From NCBI GenBank assembly GCA_031761405.1, contig JASEVX010000013.1, positions 51,709,956 to 51,773,955 of the forward strand: a stretch of DNA of 64,000 nt, read 5' to 3'. The DNA is from Serripes groenlandicus. Its lineage: Eukaryota > Mollusca > Bivalvia > Cardiida > Cardiidae. The translations under genes and the position numbers were made by a program. Position 1 is the stretch's first letter. Each line of letters opens with the position of its first letter. The notes beneath the pieces are model-generated. The model saw only the letters and a list, made by a program, of their open reading frames with translations, searched no databases and was not told where the DNA came from. Positions 34,076 to 47,545 of the stretch are shown here, one piece after another.

Positions 34076-34165
34076 CCGACGTGGCCGAGCTGTTAGCATC
34101 GATACATTGGAACCGGGCGTCCAGAGGTCCGGCACATTTCCTAGCTTAGTACTGGTTTGTTTACC
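34076..34165 (+). mobile_element. SINE fragment, tRNA-like head (copy A)
   Basis: CGACGTGGCCGAGCTGTTAG then GAACCGGGCGTCCAGAGGTC and CTAGCTTAGTACTGGTT match the first head and following part of the composite SINE. Same insertion in copy B at 58625-58713. Confidence 0.55.
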
Positions 34166-34277
34166 ATGAATCATACTTAAGTGAACTGTCGACGTACCTA
34201 AAATAATGATGTAAAACGGCTGTATGTCCTAATACATGTAAAGTATCAGCAGCGTCTGGCGATTCGATGTCTTAATA

Positions 34278-34498
34278 CATCTATGTACAGTAAATACTTT
34301 GTTTACACACACATTCTCACCAAAGTATCTACTTTCCGATTATACATTACGTAGACTAAATGCATCATCTAACAAAACACTAGAAGTGCATCTTTGCACA
34401 GTAAAGACTTTGTGTACCCGCACATTCTCACCAGAGTATCTACTTTCCGAGTAAACATTACGTAGACTAAATGCATCATCTAACAACAAACTAGAAGA
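34278..34498 (+). repeat. Tandem duplication of a 111-bp unit, copy A only
   Basis: CATCTATGTACAGTAAATAC...AACAAAACACTAGAAG is followed by a second unit starting CATCTTTGCACAGTAAAGAC. Copy B has a single unit at about 58827-58932. Confidence 0.85.
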
Positions 34499-35146
34499 GT
34501 AGCCCCAATAGTTGAACGTCAATGTTACTGTACATGATGCCAGACCGGAGAGGTAAAACGACCCCAAATCACCAGACGCGGCTTGTTTGTTTTACTATGC
34601 TCCTTACATTTGATGATCATTGACCGACAACATCCACTAAGCTAGGAAATGTTCAATGTTCACGATATATACTTCATGACTACCGCGAGCAGAAATCGAA
34701 CCCGGGGCGTCCAGTTTTAGATACGACATAGTAAACACTCCGTCACAGCTTTTTCAGAGTAAATTGTTTTGGGTTTTATGCTGGACGTCCCGTTTTTCTG
34801 TGAAATGGATACCGTTAAGAAGATAAAATGCCATTCATGATTACTATTGCTTCGTATACTAATGCTTACATGAATAAACTCCATAGCTGACGTGCCTTGT
34901 TTTGGCAAATGTATATTGTTGTTGTTGATGATTGAGTTATATAAGAGAAACATCCTGTTTAGAGAGGAAACGGTCATTCATAGAAAAGAGTAGACATAAA
35001 GTATGCTTGTGTTCAAGTTTAATTAATACATGTTCGTAAAGAATTTTACAACACGTTTATACAACAAATATTCCTCGGAATTTATGCACTTGCATAATGA
35101 ATTGGTTTGCGATTGTAGGCATGGTATAACACTCTGATTTCATCCA
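34499..35146. other. 3' flank of gene A, no gene
   Basis: Conserved with copy B to differing degrees, with indels. No gene seen. Confidence 0.5.
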
Positions 35147-35287
35147 TAGTTATATCACGGCGTATCCTGGGTAAGTTGCCAGTACCACTGATCCGTTTAT
35201 CCTAACACCAACAATTTAGTTATATCACGGCGTATCCTTGGTAAGTTGCCAGTACCACTGATCCGTTTATCCTAACACAAACGATTA
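35147..35287 (+). repeat. Tandem duplication of a 70-bp unit, copy A only
   Basis: TAGTTATATCACGGCGTATC begins at 35147 and again at 35217. Copy B has one unit (59537-59607). Confidence 0.9.
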
Positions 35288-35428
35288 AGTCTTGATGCAA
35301 GCGCAACCATCCTAAGCGCCAAGAAGAGAAAGCTACTTTTATATAATACATTGGTTTTCTTTACCCTCGCCATACAGAATTAACTATTTGGCGAGCAAAG
35401 CTACTTTTACAATGTTTATGTTTTGTAT

Positions 35429-35504
35429 GACTCGGCTGGGGATCGAACTCGCGTCCTCCTGTTATCGAAGCGGAAGCTCTACCAATACACCACTGAGGCG
35501 ATCC
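35429..35504 (-). mobile_element. tRNA-like SINE head, minus strand (copy A)
   Basis: The reverse strand reads GGATCGCCTCAGTGGTGTAT, a B-box GAGTTCGATCCCC and GCCGAGTCATAC. Anticodon and acceptor stems do not pair properly, so it is a SINE head or tRNA relic rather than a working tRNA. The matching head in B is at 59689-59762. The 7570-7788 SINE has the same GCCGGGTC...ACCAAAGACTTTT junction. Confidence 0.55.
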
Positions 35505-36565
35505 CGTGTATAGTAGATATGAGCCTCGTCTATCAATTTGCGGTGTTGTTGACTGATCATATAGAGGTGGATTGGTTTAATATGGATACTCTTCTAGATG
35601 TTTGTCAAAATCTGTAAATATGACTTAAGTACATTTTACATGTAGAAGGAGAGTAAGGGATCTGGCAAGACGTTGCCAATGTGCTGCCTTGTCTAAGCCT
35701 TCACTGAACATAAAATGCCATATGAATTCATGACATAATACCGCTTGACTCGACTCGTTTCTAAGCCTCGTCAGGTAAAACGTGTGATATACTATATCCA
35801 ATATTCGTATTGATCATAGTGAATTATTACAGGGAAAGCAATCTAGTTCAATAAATGTTTTTATTTATGTCTTAAAGCGGATAAGAAAAGTCATTGTTCT
35901 GATTTACGTTGTAAACCTCGTATAGACTCGGTAATTCCCGTCCGAAGTCGTCAGATAACGATAATGTAACAATAACAGTTTCCAATTAGCCCATTATGGG
36001 TAATCTACATTAAACACAGGATCGCATGTGTTTTCACTGTTCGTTGATACAGCAAAACCCATACCGGTCTAGCTTGGTCTTACTAATTGATAACGCCATA
36101 ACGATTAATACATCCGATATCATACAAAATGTTCATCCGCAAATCCCTAATTGTGCTTATTTCATACCAGACAGTGTTGCAGTGGTACAGCGTCATCCTC
36201 TCGTGCGAAATGTCCTGGGCTCTAACCCCGCGATGACGTGTTCTATCTTTGGGAATTACCAAGGCAAACGGTCCAGGTACTAGTAAGGTATTTACTAGCA
36301 CTCATCGAGCGTGATTAATAACCAGTCCACACTAAACATGTTTACACTTAAGACGATCACAGTGTCTTATGAATTAACTAAAATTCGATAAAATAAATAC
36401 AGAATTTGTCAAGCATCGGAAGGAATGAACCACCCTTGGTTTGAGAGACCTCGCCATTTTCGAGTTAAATATCACGACTCCATAGCGTTTCTCTATAAGT
36501 TATACATGTAACACTTTTCGAATGATACGGTTTCGAACAGAAAAGATCCTGCTATGACTTCGCCT
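35505..36565. other. End of copy A and unique spacer before copy B
   Basis: Homology with copy B ends near 35787. 35788-36565 has no counterpart in the window and no gene is seen in it. Confidence 0.55.
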
Positions 36566-36839
36566 GCCGATTCATTTTTGGATAGAAAACAGTTACGTTT
36601 ACGAAATAGCCAGATGTTTCCCAGATACATAATGGTTAGGTTACGGAAGGGCCAATTTTGTTTCGATTACAACAGGAACTGGTTACGAAACGTGTAAACC
36701 CCATTTTACGTCTATATCAGGGAAAATGTTAAACATTGCAAACCCTAATGACAGGTTATTTTATAGAATGTAAACCTTCTACATAACGATCTAATTCTCC
36801 GTGATTTGTGTTCACCTTCTCGAATTATATATTCACTGA

Positions 36840-37690
36840 CAACACTTTCCCACATACAACACATTTGCATCAGACGACTTTGAAAATAGATTGGCACAAC
36901 AATGGAAAAATTCTACAAATGACAGTATAAACTATTAAATAGAGTTGGGACAGATTGAGGGAAAGCGTAATATTTGTCTAATGAATAGGTTTCTTCGAGA
37001 AGGAAAGGAACAATCAAGTGGGGTCTTCAAGTAGGAAATATATTCACTTGATCAATGATTTAACCCTTTCCAACGTGTAGAAGCATTTTGACGTCTCTGC
37101 AGCAGATTTGTAATTAGTGTGGAAAAAGGAGAACGTCCTTTGATTTATACAGATTATACATATTTTGCCTAGATGCGTTATAGTCGTCTGCTGTATGTGT
37201 TTACGTATGTGGGAAAAGGTTTAACTCGTTCCCTTAAAATATACATATGATGTCACTGCAGAAGACAACTTTTAAACATTTTGAATCATTTAAAAAAAAA
37301 GGAAGGATGCACAACTAATCGAAATTGATGTTCCTTTTCCCACAACATTTCCAATTAAGTAATATGAGTTACATTTTCGAATACGAGCCCTGTGTTCAAT
37401 GGATTATTAAAGTAAAAAGCGGTAGCAAAACCACAATGTGTCGATTGAATATAATGTTAACCCAGTAAATATTAAATTCGAATTTGACAATTATATGCAT
37501 TATCGATTTTTAACACCCTTTTCAAAATACCGAAAATCTGCAGAAAACGAATTTGGAAATACCTTGACAAAACTATGGTAACTCATTACAAATGAATGTA
37601 TAAATATTGAAATCAGTTGATACAACTGTGGCAAAACAGTCGTCTGCTTCAGATGCATTAATCTACCTCTGATTGTTTGGAAAGGGATAA
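36840..37690. mobile_element. Cluster of TTAA-MITE copies (copy B)
   Basis: Counterpart of 19010-19855 with small indels: CACTTTCCCACATACAAC, TTTAACCCTTTCCAACG, GTATGTGGGAAAAGG and so on. Confidence 0.55.
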
Positions 37691-38035
37691 ACGAATATTT
37701 TTCCCGCACGTTTGGTTGTTTGGATCCGTTTATTTCGTTTTTTTAACTCAACACATCTGCCATGATCAAGTTTCTTTGTTCAATGTTATTGGGAACATTA
37801 ATTAACCGCAGACACATGGATATATATTTCGGACAACTGCGCTAGAAATAAGTTGACAAAGTACCTTCGGGAAAGTAAATATATCTCAGTTCCCCTATAC
37901 ATGTATACATAAACCCAAGAACATTTACCAACGTAACATGGGGAAGGGGGTTTTGTCCAGTGGATAAATATCCTATGGGGTTTTATCCTATTTTTTTTTT
38001 TTGTTACGTCCCGTGGTCTTTTTGTTCGTACTCTC

Positions 38036-41000
38036 TGCCTATATTCACCAGCCCATGAACATTAACCAACGTACCATGTCTCCATATAAACACCAACCCA
38101 CGAACACTTACGAATGTACCGCGTCTACCTATACACTACCAACCTACTAACATTTAAGAAAGTACCTTGTCCACTATACACACCAACCCACAAATACTTT
38201 CGAACGTACAGTGTTTACCTAAACACACCAACCCACAAACACTTTCGAACATACAGTGTTTACCTTTACACGCCAACCCACAAACGCTTTCGAACGTACA
38301 GTGTTTACCTTTACACGCCCAACCCACAAACACTTTCGAACGTACAGTGTTTACCTTTACACGCCAACCCACAAACACTTACGAATGTACAGTGTTTACC
38401 TATACACGCCCAACCACTTACATGTAAGAAAGTACCTTGTCTCACTATACACACCAACCCACAAACACTTTCGAACGTACAGTGTTGACCTTTACACGCC
38501 AACCCACAAACACTTTCGAACGTACAGTGTTTACCTATACACACCAAGCCACAAACACTTTCGAACGTACAGTATTTACCTTTACACACCAACCAACAAA
38601 CACTTTCGAACGTACAGTGTTTACCTTTACACGCCAACCCACAAACACTTTCGAACGTACAGTGTTTACCTATACACACCAAGCCACAAACACTTTCGAA
38701 CGTACAGTATTTACCTATACACGCCAACCCACAAACACTTTCGAACGTACAGTGTTTACCTTTACACGCCAACCCACAAACACTTACGAATGTACAGTGT
38801 TTACCTATACACGCCCAACCACTTACATTTAAGAAAGAACCTTGTCTCACTATACACACCAACCCCCAAACACTTTCGAACGTACAGTGTTTACCTATAA
38901 ACGCCCAACCCACTTACATTTAAGAAAGTACCTTGTCTCACTATACACACCAACCCACAAACACTTTCGAACGTACAGTGTTTACCTATAAACGCCCAAC
39001 CCACTTACATTTAAGAAAGTACCATGTCTCACTATACACACCAACCCACTAACACTTTCGAACGTACAGTGTTTACCTTTACACACCAACCCACAAACAC
39101 TTCGAACGTACAGTGTTTACCTATACACGCCCACCCACTTACATTTAAGAAAGTACCTTGTCTCACTATACACACCAACCCACAAACACTTTCGAACGTA
39201 CAGTATTTACTTTTACACGCCAACCCACAAACACTTTCGAACGTACAGTGTTTACCTTTACACACCAACCCACAAACACTTTCGAACGTACAGTATTTAC
39301 CTTTACACACCAACCAACAAACACTTTCGAACGTACAGTGTTTACCTTTACACGCCAACCCACAAACACTTTCGAACGTACAGTGTTTCCCTTTACACGC
39401 CAACCCACAAACACTTACGAATGTACAGTGTTAACCTATAAACGCCCAACCCACTTACATTTAAGAAAGTACCTTGTCTCACTATACACACCAACCCACA
39501 AACACTTTCGAACGTACAGTGTTTACCTATAAACGCCCAACCCACTTACATTTAAGAAAGTACCTTGTCTCACTATACACACCAACCCACTAACACTTTC
39601 GAACGTACAGTGTTTACCTTTACACACCAACCCACAAACACTTCGAACGTACAGTGTTTACCTATACACGCCCACCCACTAACATTTAAGAAAGTACCTT
39701 GTCTCACTATACACACCAACCCACAAACACTTTCGAACGTACAGTATTTACCTTTACACGCCAACCCACAAACACTTTCGAACGTACAGTGTTTACCTTT
39801 ACACACAAACCCACAAACACTTTCGAACGTACAGTATTTACCTTTACACACCAACCAACAAACACTTTCGAACGTACAGTGTTTACCTTTACACGCCAAC
39901 CCACAAACACTTTCGAACGTACAGTGTTTACATTTACACGCCAACCCACAAACACTTACGAGTGTACAGTGTTTACCTATACACGCCCAACCACTTACAT
40001 TTAAGAAAGTACCTTGTCTCACTATACACACCAACCCACAAACACTTTCGAACGTACAGTGTTTACCTATACACACCAACTCACAAACACTTCGAACGTA
40101 CAGTGTTTACCTATACACGCCCACCCACTTACATTTAAGAAAGTACCTTGTCTCACTATACACACCAACCCACAAACACTTTCGAACGTACAGTGTTTAC
40201 CTTTACACGCCAACCCACAAACACTTTCGAACGTACAGTGTTTACCTATACACACCAAGCCACAAACACTTTCGAACGTACAGTGTTTACCTTTACACAC
40301 CAACCCACAAACACTTACGAATGTACAGTGTTTACCTATACACGCCCAACCCACTTACATTTAAGAAAGAACCTTGTCTCACTATACACACCAACCCACA
40401 AACACTTTCGAACGTACAGTGTTTACCTATAAACGCCCAACCCACTTACATTTAAGAAAGTACCTTGTCTCACTATACACACCAACCCACAAACACTTTC
40501 GAACGTACAGTGTTTACCTATAAACGCCCAACCCACTTACATTTAAGAAAGTACCTTGTCTCACTATACACACCAACCCACTAACACTTTCGAACGTACA
40601 GTGTTTACCTTTACACACCAACCCACAAACACTTCGAACGTACAGTGTTTACCTATACACGCCCACCCACTAACATTTAAGAAAGTACCTTGTCTCACTA
40701 TACACACCAACCCACAAACACTTTCGAACGTACAGTATTTACCTTTACACGCCAACCCACAAACACTTTCGAACGTACAGTGTTTACCTTTACACACCAA
40801 CCCACACACACTTTCGAACGTACAGTATTTACCTTTACACACCAACCAACAAACACTTTCGAACGTACAGTGTTTACCTTTACAAGCCAACCCACAAACA
40901 CTTTCGAACGTACAGTGTTTACCTTTACACGCCAACCCCCAAACACTTACGAATGTACAGTGTTTACCTATACACGCCCAACCACTTACATTTAACAAAG

Positions 41001-41520
41001 AACCTTGTCTCACTATACACACCAACCCACAAACACTTTCGAACGTACAGTGTTTACATATAAACGCCCAACCCACTTACATTTAAGAAAGTACCTTGTC
41101 TCACTATACACACCAACCCACAAACACTTTCGAACGTACAGTGTTTACCTATAAACGCCCAACTCACTTACATTTAAGAAAGTACCTTGTCTCACTATAC
41201 ACATCAACCCACTAACAATTTCGAACGTACAGTGTTTACCTTCACACGCCCAACCCACTTACATTTAAGAAAGTACCTTGTCTCACTATACACACCAACC
41301 CACTAACACTTTCGAACGTACAGTGTTTACCTTTACACGCCAACCCACAAACACTTTCGAACGTACAGTATTTAACTTTACACACCAACCCACAAACACT
41401 TTCGAACGTACAGTATTTACCTTTACACGCCAACCCACTATCATTTAAGAAAGTACCCCGTGTCTACCTATATTCATCAAACAACGAATACTTACGGACG
41501 TACCCTGTCTATGTAAATAG
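38036..41520 (+). repeat. 45-bp minisatellite with higher-order structure (copy B)
   Basis: The same 45-bp unit as in copy A, but blocks of standard units are regularly separated by a variant CCACTTACATTTAAGAAAGT-ACCTTGTCTCACTATAC. A shortened unit (CACAAACACTTCGAACG, one T fewer) recurs next to these spacers. Blocks starting near 39000, 39538 and 40529 repeat almost exactly, giving a higher-order unit of about 0.54 kb and one of about 0.99 kb. All long open frames here come from the 15-codon period. Confidence 0.95.
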
Positions 41521-41691
41521 TGTCTAGTAAGACACATGTCTTGGAAAGTAATATTAGACTGGTGTCCTAACGCCAATCTACATAGCTATATATTGGGACG
41601 ACATGGTACCTGTCAAATGAATCAATGACAAATCAATTGAAATTGATTAAATTAAATTCACCACCAACCAATATCATCTGATAGGTTTCTT

Positions 41692-42768
41692 TTTCGATCA
41701 CCTGCACCGAAGGCTCAATATGATCTATTGTGACCACTGTCTTCCGTCGTAAGTCGTCGCTAACGTCTCCATCTCATAACCCACTGTAAACATTCAACAA
41801 AACGTTACTAAAATGATCATTAGGCAATCATCTTTCAAAGTGCATCCCAAACTCAGATTCAATTGAACAATTCGGTTGCTGTGGCATCAGAAAAGTGGAA
41901 GAACCATTCTGTAAAAGATAAATTCCAGGAATCCGCTAGTCGGATTCCAATATAATTTGATAAAAAATTTCTTGGGTGACCCTCTACACATATTGTTCAA
42001 GCCATATTGATTGGTTGAATAACAAAGCAGCCAGGCGGTATCAGAAAAGAGTCAAGCATATTCTTTTTTAAAATGATATTTTTATGAAATGTTCCTTCGG
42101 TAAGGTTTCCAGGTAGCCATGCTTAGTTGAGAAATGTAAAATAAACGTTTAGCTTCAAATGACATCTCCTCCTTACCCACTGGACCAATTTCAGCCAACC
42201 TTATAGGAATGTTGCTTTTGCAATAGAAAGGGAGAAATATAAAAACTTTAAAATTATTCTAGTGAAATGGTCCCTAAGTGAAACTCTTCAAAATTTGCTC
42301 TAGCCATAGTAAGGGGTTAAATAACATAGCTGGCCGCCAGACTGAATCAGAAAAGGGGCAAAATTACAAAACTTTAAAATCCCATTCTTTTTAGAATTCT
42401 ATTCAGATTTTCAAATATTTTAGCAGAAATGTTATTTTTGTAACACTGTACATAATTTGTCCAAGCCATATTGATTGGTTAAAAAAGATAGCTGCCAGGC
42501 GGCATCAGAAAAGGGGTAAAAGGAACATTTAGCTTCAAACGACATCTCCTAGACCAATTGACCTTCAAAGTAATGTTCAATTGGTGGTCCTATTTCAATG
42601 TGTTCAAAGATTTAATGCATTATGACAAATGTCTCTTACTGATAAGCAGTTTCAGTTACAGTTCAGTACTAATTTTAATTAAATTTCACCTTTATTAGCA
42701 GCAGCATTTGCTACTATACTATCACACAGGTGATCGATTTATGGCCATCTAGGCACTCTTGTTACGAA
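41692..42768 (+). mobile_element. Decayed GCTCACC-type element (copy B)
   Basis: Counterpart of 21862-22730 but longer. It keeps a CTTCCGTCGTAAGTCGTCGC stretch lost from copy A, which supports its link to the GTCCGTC-bearing element at 16411. Confidence 0.6.
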
Positions 42769-42952
42769 TGCGATTTTATATTTTGGCTGTTCGCATCCAA
42801 ATGCAATACATACATTGCAGCATGCAACGTCAACATTATGAGGCTTACAAATGGTATGCTGTTTCAGATGACATTAATGTTAAGGTTGGACGGACGATTT
42901 CACAAGGACGTCGTTTACAACACATTTCGTCTCCTTAATCTCTAAATTATCG

Positions 42953-43380
42953 GAATCCGCCGTGGTCGAGTGGTTAGCGTCGGGGATTTGAAACCGGGTG
43001 TCCAAGGATTCGATCCCCAGTAGCGGCACGATGGTCATGGTGGAGTGCCCTTGGGCAAGGCAACTTTTCTAGCCTAGTACTGGGTCGAGTCCCGGTAGCT
43101 CAGTCGGTAACGACGCTGTCAATCCAGGGGTTGTGAGCTCGAATCCCGACTCGGCCAACTTTCTTTCCGGCGATTGACAAAAGTCAATGCGACATGCGTC
43201 AGTTGTCTTCCATCACTGGGCTAGGTATATGTGGAAAAGCAGCCAGTTGCTTGGGAAGATTGGTGTGTGGAGTACTGGTGTGAGAAAACCAGGAAATGCA
43301 TGAGTAGGTGAACTGGCCGCCGTTATATAACTGAGAAATTGTTAAAAACGACGTTAAACCCCAATCAATCAATCAATCAA
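42953..43380 (+). mobile_element. Composite tRNA-derived SINE (copy B)
   Basis: The same insertion as in copy A, with target-site duplication TCTAAATTATCG at 42941-42952 and TCTGAATTATCG at 43381-43392. It has the two tRNA-like heads, the GAAGATTGGTGTGTGGAGTA body and a (CAAT)n tail. Confidence 0.8.
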
Positions 43381-43392
43381 TCTGAATTATCG

Positions 43393-44774
43393 TTTATAAG
43401 CCGGTACCAAATGTATTAAGCCGAATACCAATCTTCATGAAACTGAGTTGTATCCCCGTTGATCTTAGGAATTAACACGTTTAGGTGAAGGGTACATGTA
43501 ATGCCCGTAATACACATTATTAAAAACGTCAGTGAATAAGCAAATATATACACCATTGAATCTTCAACGGTAGACGGATGTTTTGATCGCTTACACTTGA
43601 TAACTACACCTGTGTGTCTGTTACTTTAACATAAGTAGATGACGGGATCGTATGTTATGCATTCAAATATATTTTGTTCGTACCAACAGCGTAAGTTTTT
43701 GTGGTCAAATAAGGTTTTATAAATAAAATATGACTAGTTGTTGGAGTTCTTCAGTACGTGACTGCGTATGGCTTCTAGAAACATGTACATACTTAATAAC
43801 TTGTTTTTTAAAAATATTATAATTGACATTCATAGCTAAGGATTTATAATGCTGTCTTATCCGTTATAATGTATTGACAAATTACATTTTAATACACATA
43901 TACACTTTTTGAACCTAACGCACATTAAAGTATTTAAAGGGTTAAATTGTCGTTGAGTATTGCTTTAAATAGAACTCTATCATTTAGTGCCTCATTTAAA
44001 TGACGATATGCACATTTTCGTTCGTTGCTATATTATGCGTAGGTTACTGGTCTGAGACCCGCTGTGTGTAACATCTTTCACTCTTACTTCTAAATAATCA
44101 AAACCGTTGCACAAATCGGTTCAAACCCCATCGCCTTTCTCTTCAAGAAACGTACGGTAATGTTGGATAAAACCTAACACCTCTCTACCGTTGTAGAGTC
44201 AATACATTGTAAAGGGTTCAATCGGTTTGGGTATCAGTAATAAAACACATTTACGTGAGAATCGTTAACTCTTGAAAACAAATCTTTTGTTTGAAATCTA
44301 CCATTTTGTATTCAAAATAATTGTATAGCATTATATCTATAGTAAAGCTTTATATGCATACATAATGTGACGCATATTATGTGACGCATACCTTCATAAG
44401 CACGACTCATGCGGAAAGATTATAGTTTGTAAAATGTCTTATCTCACCGATCCTTAATTAGCAATTAAAATTCCGGTAAACGTTGTAGATGTATTAATAG
44501 TTCGTGTCTAAGGTGTTCGACATAGTCGTTTTAACTGAGTGAATAATACGACTAAACAGAATTCATAATCACGGCTTATCTAGGAAATATATTATTTCTA
44601 AAAGGTATTTGGCTCACACATTCAGTGTGTTCTATGTGGGGCATTAGAGGTAAACCAACAACATGACATTGGCGACCAGTGGAGATCCATATCACCCTGA
44701 TAATATCACATCTGCGCTGATCTCGGTCTGTATTGTTCGTAAATAAATAAAAACAAAAACAGATAAGATGCCTT
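43393..44774. other. Intergenic part of copy B
   Basis: Aligns with A 23349-24734; no gene seen. Confidence 0.55.
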
Positions 44775-45805
44775 CGGTTATATATTTACTCAACAACATT
44801 GACATGAGTTTGATCTTGTGAAATAGTATTACCTTACCATATTCGCCCGGTGATTAACTTTGTAAACAAGATTTACTCAACAATATTGACCTGATCCTGA
44901 CCGTAATAGAATATTATGCTCAACACTATTGACCTGTACCTGACCTTAATACATTATAATACCTAACAATAATGACCTGTATCTGACTTAATACATTATA
45001 ATACTCAACTATATCGACCTGATTCTGATCTTGTAAAATAGTACTACCTTACAATATTGACCTGTACACGAACTTTGTAACAATAACGACCTGTTACTGA
45101 CCTTAAGAGATCATAAATACTTAATATTATTGACCTGATCCTGGCCTTTGTGCAATATCATAACTCAACTATATTGACCTGATTCTGATTGTGTAAAAAA
45201 GTACTACCTCACAAGATTGACCTGATTCTGAAATTTGTTAACAAGGTTTGCTTAAAAATAACGACCTGTACCTGACCTTAAGAGATCATAAATACTCAAC
45301 ATTATTGACCTGATCCTGACCTTTGTGCAATATCATAACACTATATTGACCTGATTCTGATCGTGTAAAAAAGTACTACCTCACAATATTGACCTGATTC
45401 TGAAATTTGTAAACAAGGTTTGCTTAACAATAACGACCTGTACCTGACCTTAATACATTATTATACATAACATTATTGACCCGATCCTGACCTTCGCACA
45501 ATAACATAACTCAACTATATCGACCTGATTCTGATCGTGTAAAAAAGTACTATCTCACAATATTGACCTGATCCTGCAATTTGTAAACAAGGCTAGCTTA
45601 ATAATAACGACCTGTACCTGACCCTAATACATTATTATACTCAACAGTATTGACCTGACCCTGACCTTTGTGCTATGTCATACATCAACTATATTGACCT
45701 GATTATGATATTGTAAAATTGTACTACCTTACACTATTGACTTGTACACGAACTTTATAACAATAAATACCTGTACCTTACCTTTATAGATCATTAATAC
45801 TATAC
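44775..45805 (+). repeat. Degenerate TGACCTG...CTGACC tandem array (copy B)
   Basis: Counterpart of 24735-25556, one extra block longer (a second TACCTGACCTTAAGAGATCA segment near 45100 and 45270). Confidence 0.75.
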
Positions 45806-46003
45806 AGTTATTTACTCCTCTTGAGGTCAATGGAGTAAATAGCTGTTTTATTATATATCTTCATGAAAAACGCATATTTTAACGTGTTTATTTTTTTACA
45901 TTGCTGTCATCATTTTAATTGGGTATATTTATGTAACATAAATGTAGATTATAATATAAAGACAGGATTATTATTGTAAACGCGGGAAGAATGCATAATC
46001 ATT

Positions 46004-46328
46004 TTAATCCATAAACACATTCGCGTAAAAATCTTCTCAAGTAGGCATCCAACTCCGGTACCGACACGCTTTCGTCATTAAATAGCTCATCTAATGAAAA
46101 CTGATCATCAACCATCGTTTACTGGTTCAACAAGTTCTCAGAAACTTTAAAAACACTTTTAGTTGCTTTTGAATGTCTTTGTTCAACCAAAAGATTCAAT
46201 TCTTCCTCCGTCGCAAGATTAAAACGGTCCATTGTTGTTGTGTTGTCATGAGAGCGTTCTGAATAGTATGCTTTCAAAACGCTTGCATCCCAAACGCGTT
46301 AATTGTACGTAAAGCGCCGTAACGACAC
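46004..46328 (-). pseudogene. Broken counterpart of the 25760-26083 open frame
   Basis: Same sequence as in copy A apart from two codons turned into TAA (at 46119-46121 and near 46299-46301) and one extra base in the A-run near 46027-46031. The frame is destroyed, so either the copy A frame is not under selection or only that copy survives. Confidence 0.6.
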
Positions 46329-46474
46329 AGATGAACTATTGACTAAACAAATGGACTAATGGACCTGAATTTTAGAATAAAAGCGAAAAGGAGTCAAAAG
46401 GTCATTTTTTATTGAATCACACGTGACTGTTTCTCGTCCAATCAAATATTTTGATTCATAGTATGTATATAATA

Positions 46475-47545
46475 ATCAACAATATTGACCTGATTCTGAT
46501 CTTAATAGATTATTAATACTAATATTCTGATCTTAATACAGTACTGATACGCATCACTATTGATTGTACATGACTTTAATAGTGTATTACTACTCAACAG
46601 TAATGACTTGTACCTGACTTTAATAGTGTATTAATACTCAACAGTAATGGCTTGTACCTGACTGTAATAGTGTATTAATACCCAACAGTAATGGCTTGTA
46701 CCTGACTTTAATAGTGTATTAATATTCAACAGTGATGGCTTGTACCTGACTTTAATTGTGTATTAATACTCAACAGTAATCGCTTGTACCTGACTTTAAT
46801 AGTGTATTAATACTCAACAGTAATGGCTTGTACCTGACTGTAATAGTGTATTAATACCCAACAGTAATGGCTTGTACCTGACTTTAATAGTGTATTACTA
46901 CTCAACAGTAATGGCTTGAACCCGACTTTAATATTGTATTAATACTCAACAGAAATGACTTGTATCTGACTTTAATAGTGTATTAATACTCATCAGTAAT
47001 GGCTTGTACTTGACTTTAATAGTGTATTAATACTCAACAGTAATGGCTTGTACCTGACTTTAATATTGTATTAAAACTCAACAGTAATGGTTTGTACCTG
47101 ACTTTAATAGTGTATTAATACTCAACAGTAATGGCTTGTCCCTGACTGTAATAGTGTATTAATACTCAACAATATTGATTGTACCTGACCTTAATAGTGT
47201 ATTAATACTCAACAGTAATGGCTTGTACCTGACTTTAATAGTGTATTAATACTCAACAATATTGATTGTACCTGACCTAAATAGAGTTTCTGATACCCAA
47301 CAATATTGAAATGTACCTGACCGTAATAGAGTATTAATACTCAACAATATTGAAATGTACCTGACCTAAATAGAGTACTGATACTCAACAATATTGAAAT
47401 GTACCTGACCTTAATAGAGTATTAATACTCAACAATATTAAAATGAACCTGACCTAAATAGAGTTACTGATACTCAACAATATTGACCTTTACCTGACCT
47501 TAATGGAGTAATAATAAACAACAATAGCAACAGGTACCTGACCTA
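46475..47545 (+). repeat. 44-bp tandem array (copy B)
   Basis: Counterpart of 26241-27210 with some more units (CAACAGTAATGGCTTGTACC type). Confidence 0.9.

Larger units (their letters stand above)
18730..35787 (+). other. Copy A of a large tandem segmental duplication (about 17.1 kb)
   Basis: Homology with copy B (36566-60044) begins at GCCGATTCATTTTTGGATAG and ends near GTCAGGTAAAACG. Element order is the same in both copies. Size differences come from tandem-array length, an internal re-duplication and insertions in B. Confidence 0.9.

Noticed and set aside
35429..35504. Possible functional tRNA gene on the minus strand
   Set aside because: A- and B-box-like words are present but acceptor and anticodon stems do not pair; repeats of the same head occur in SINEs.
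38114..41433. Many open frames of 60-296 codons in the copy B array
   Set aside because: Same 15-codon periodicity; spacers and one-base-shorter units shift frames arbitrarily.
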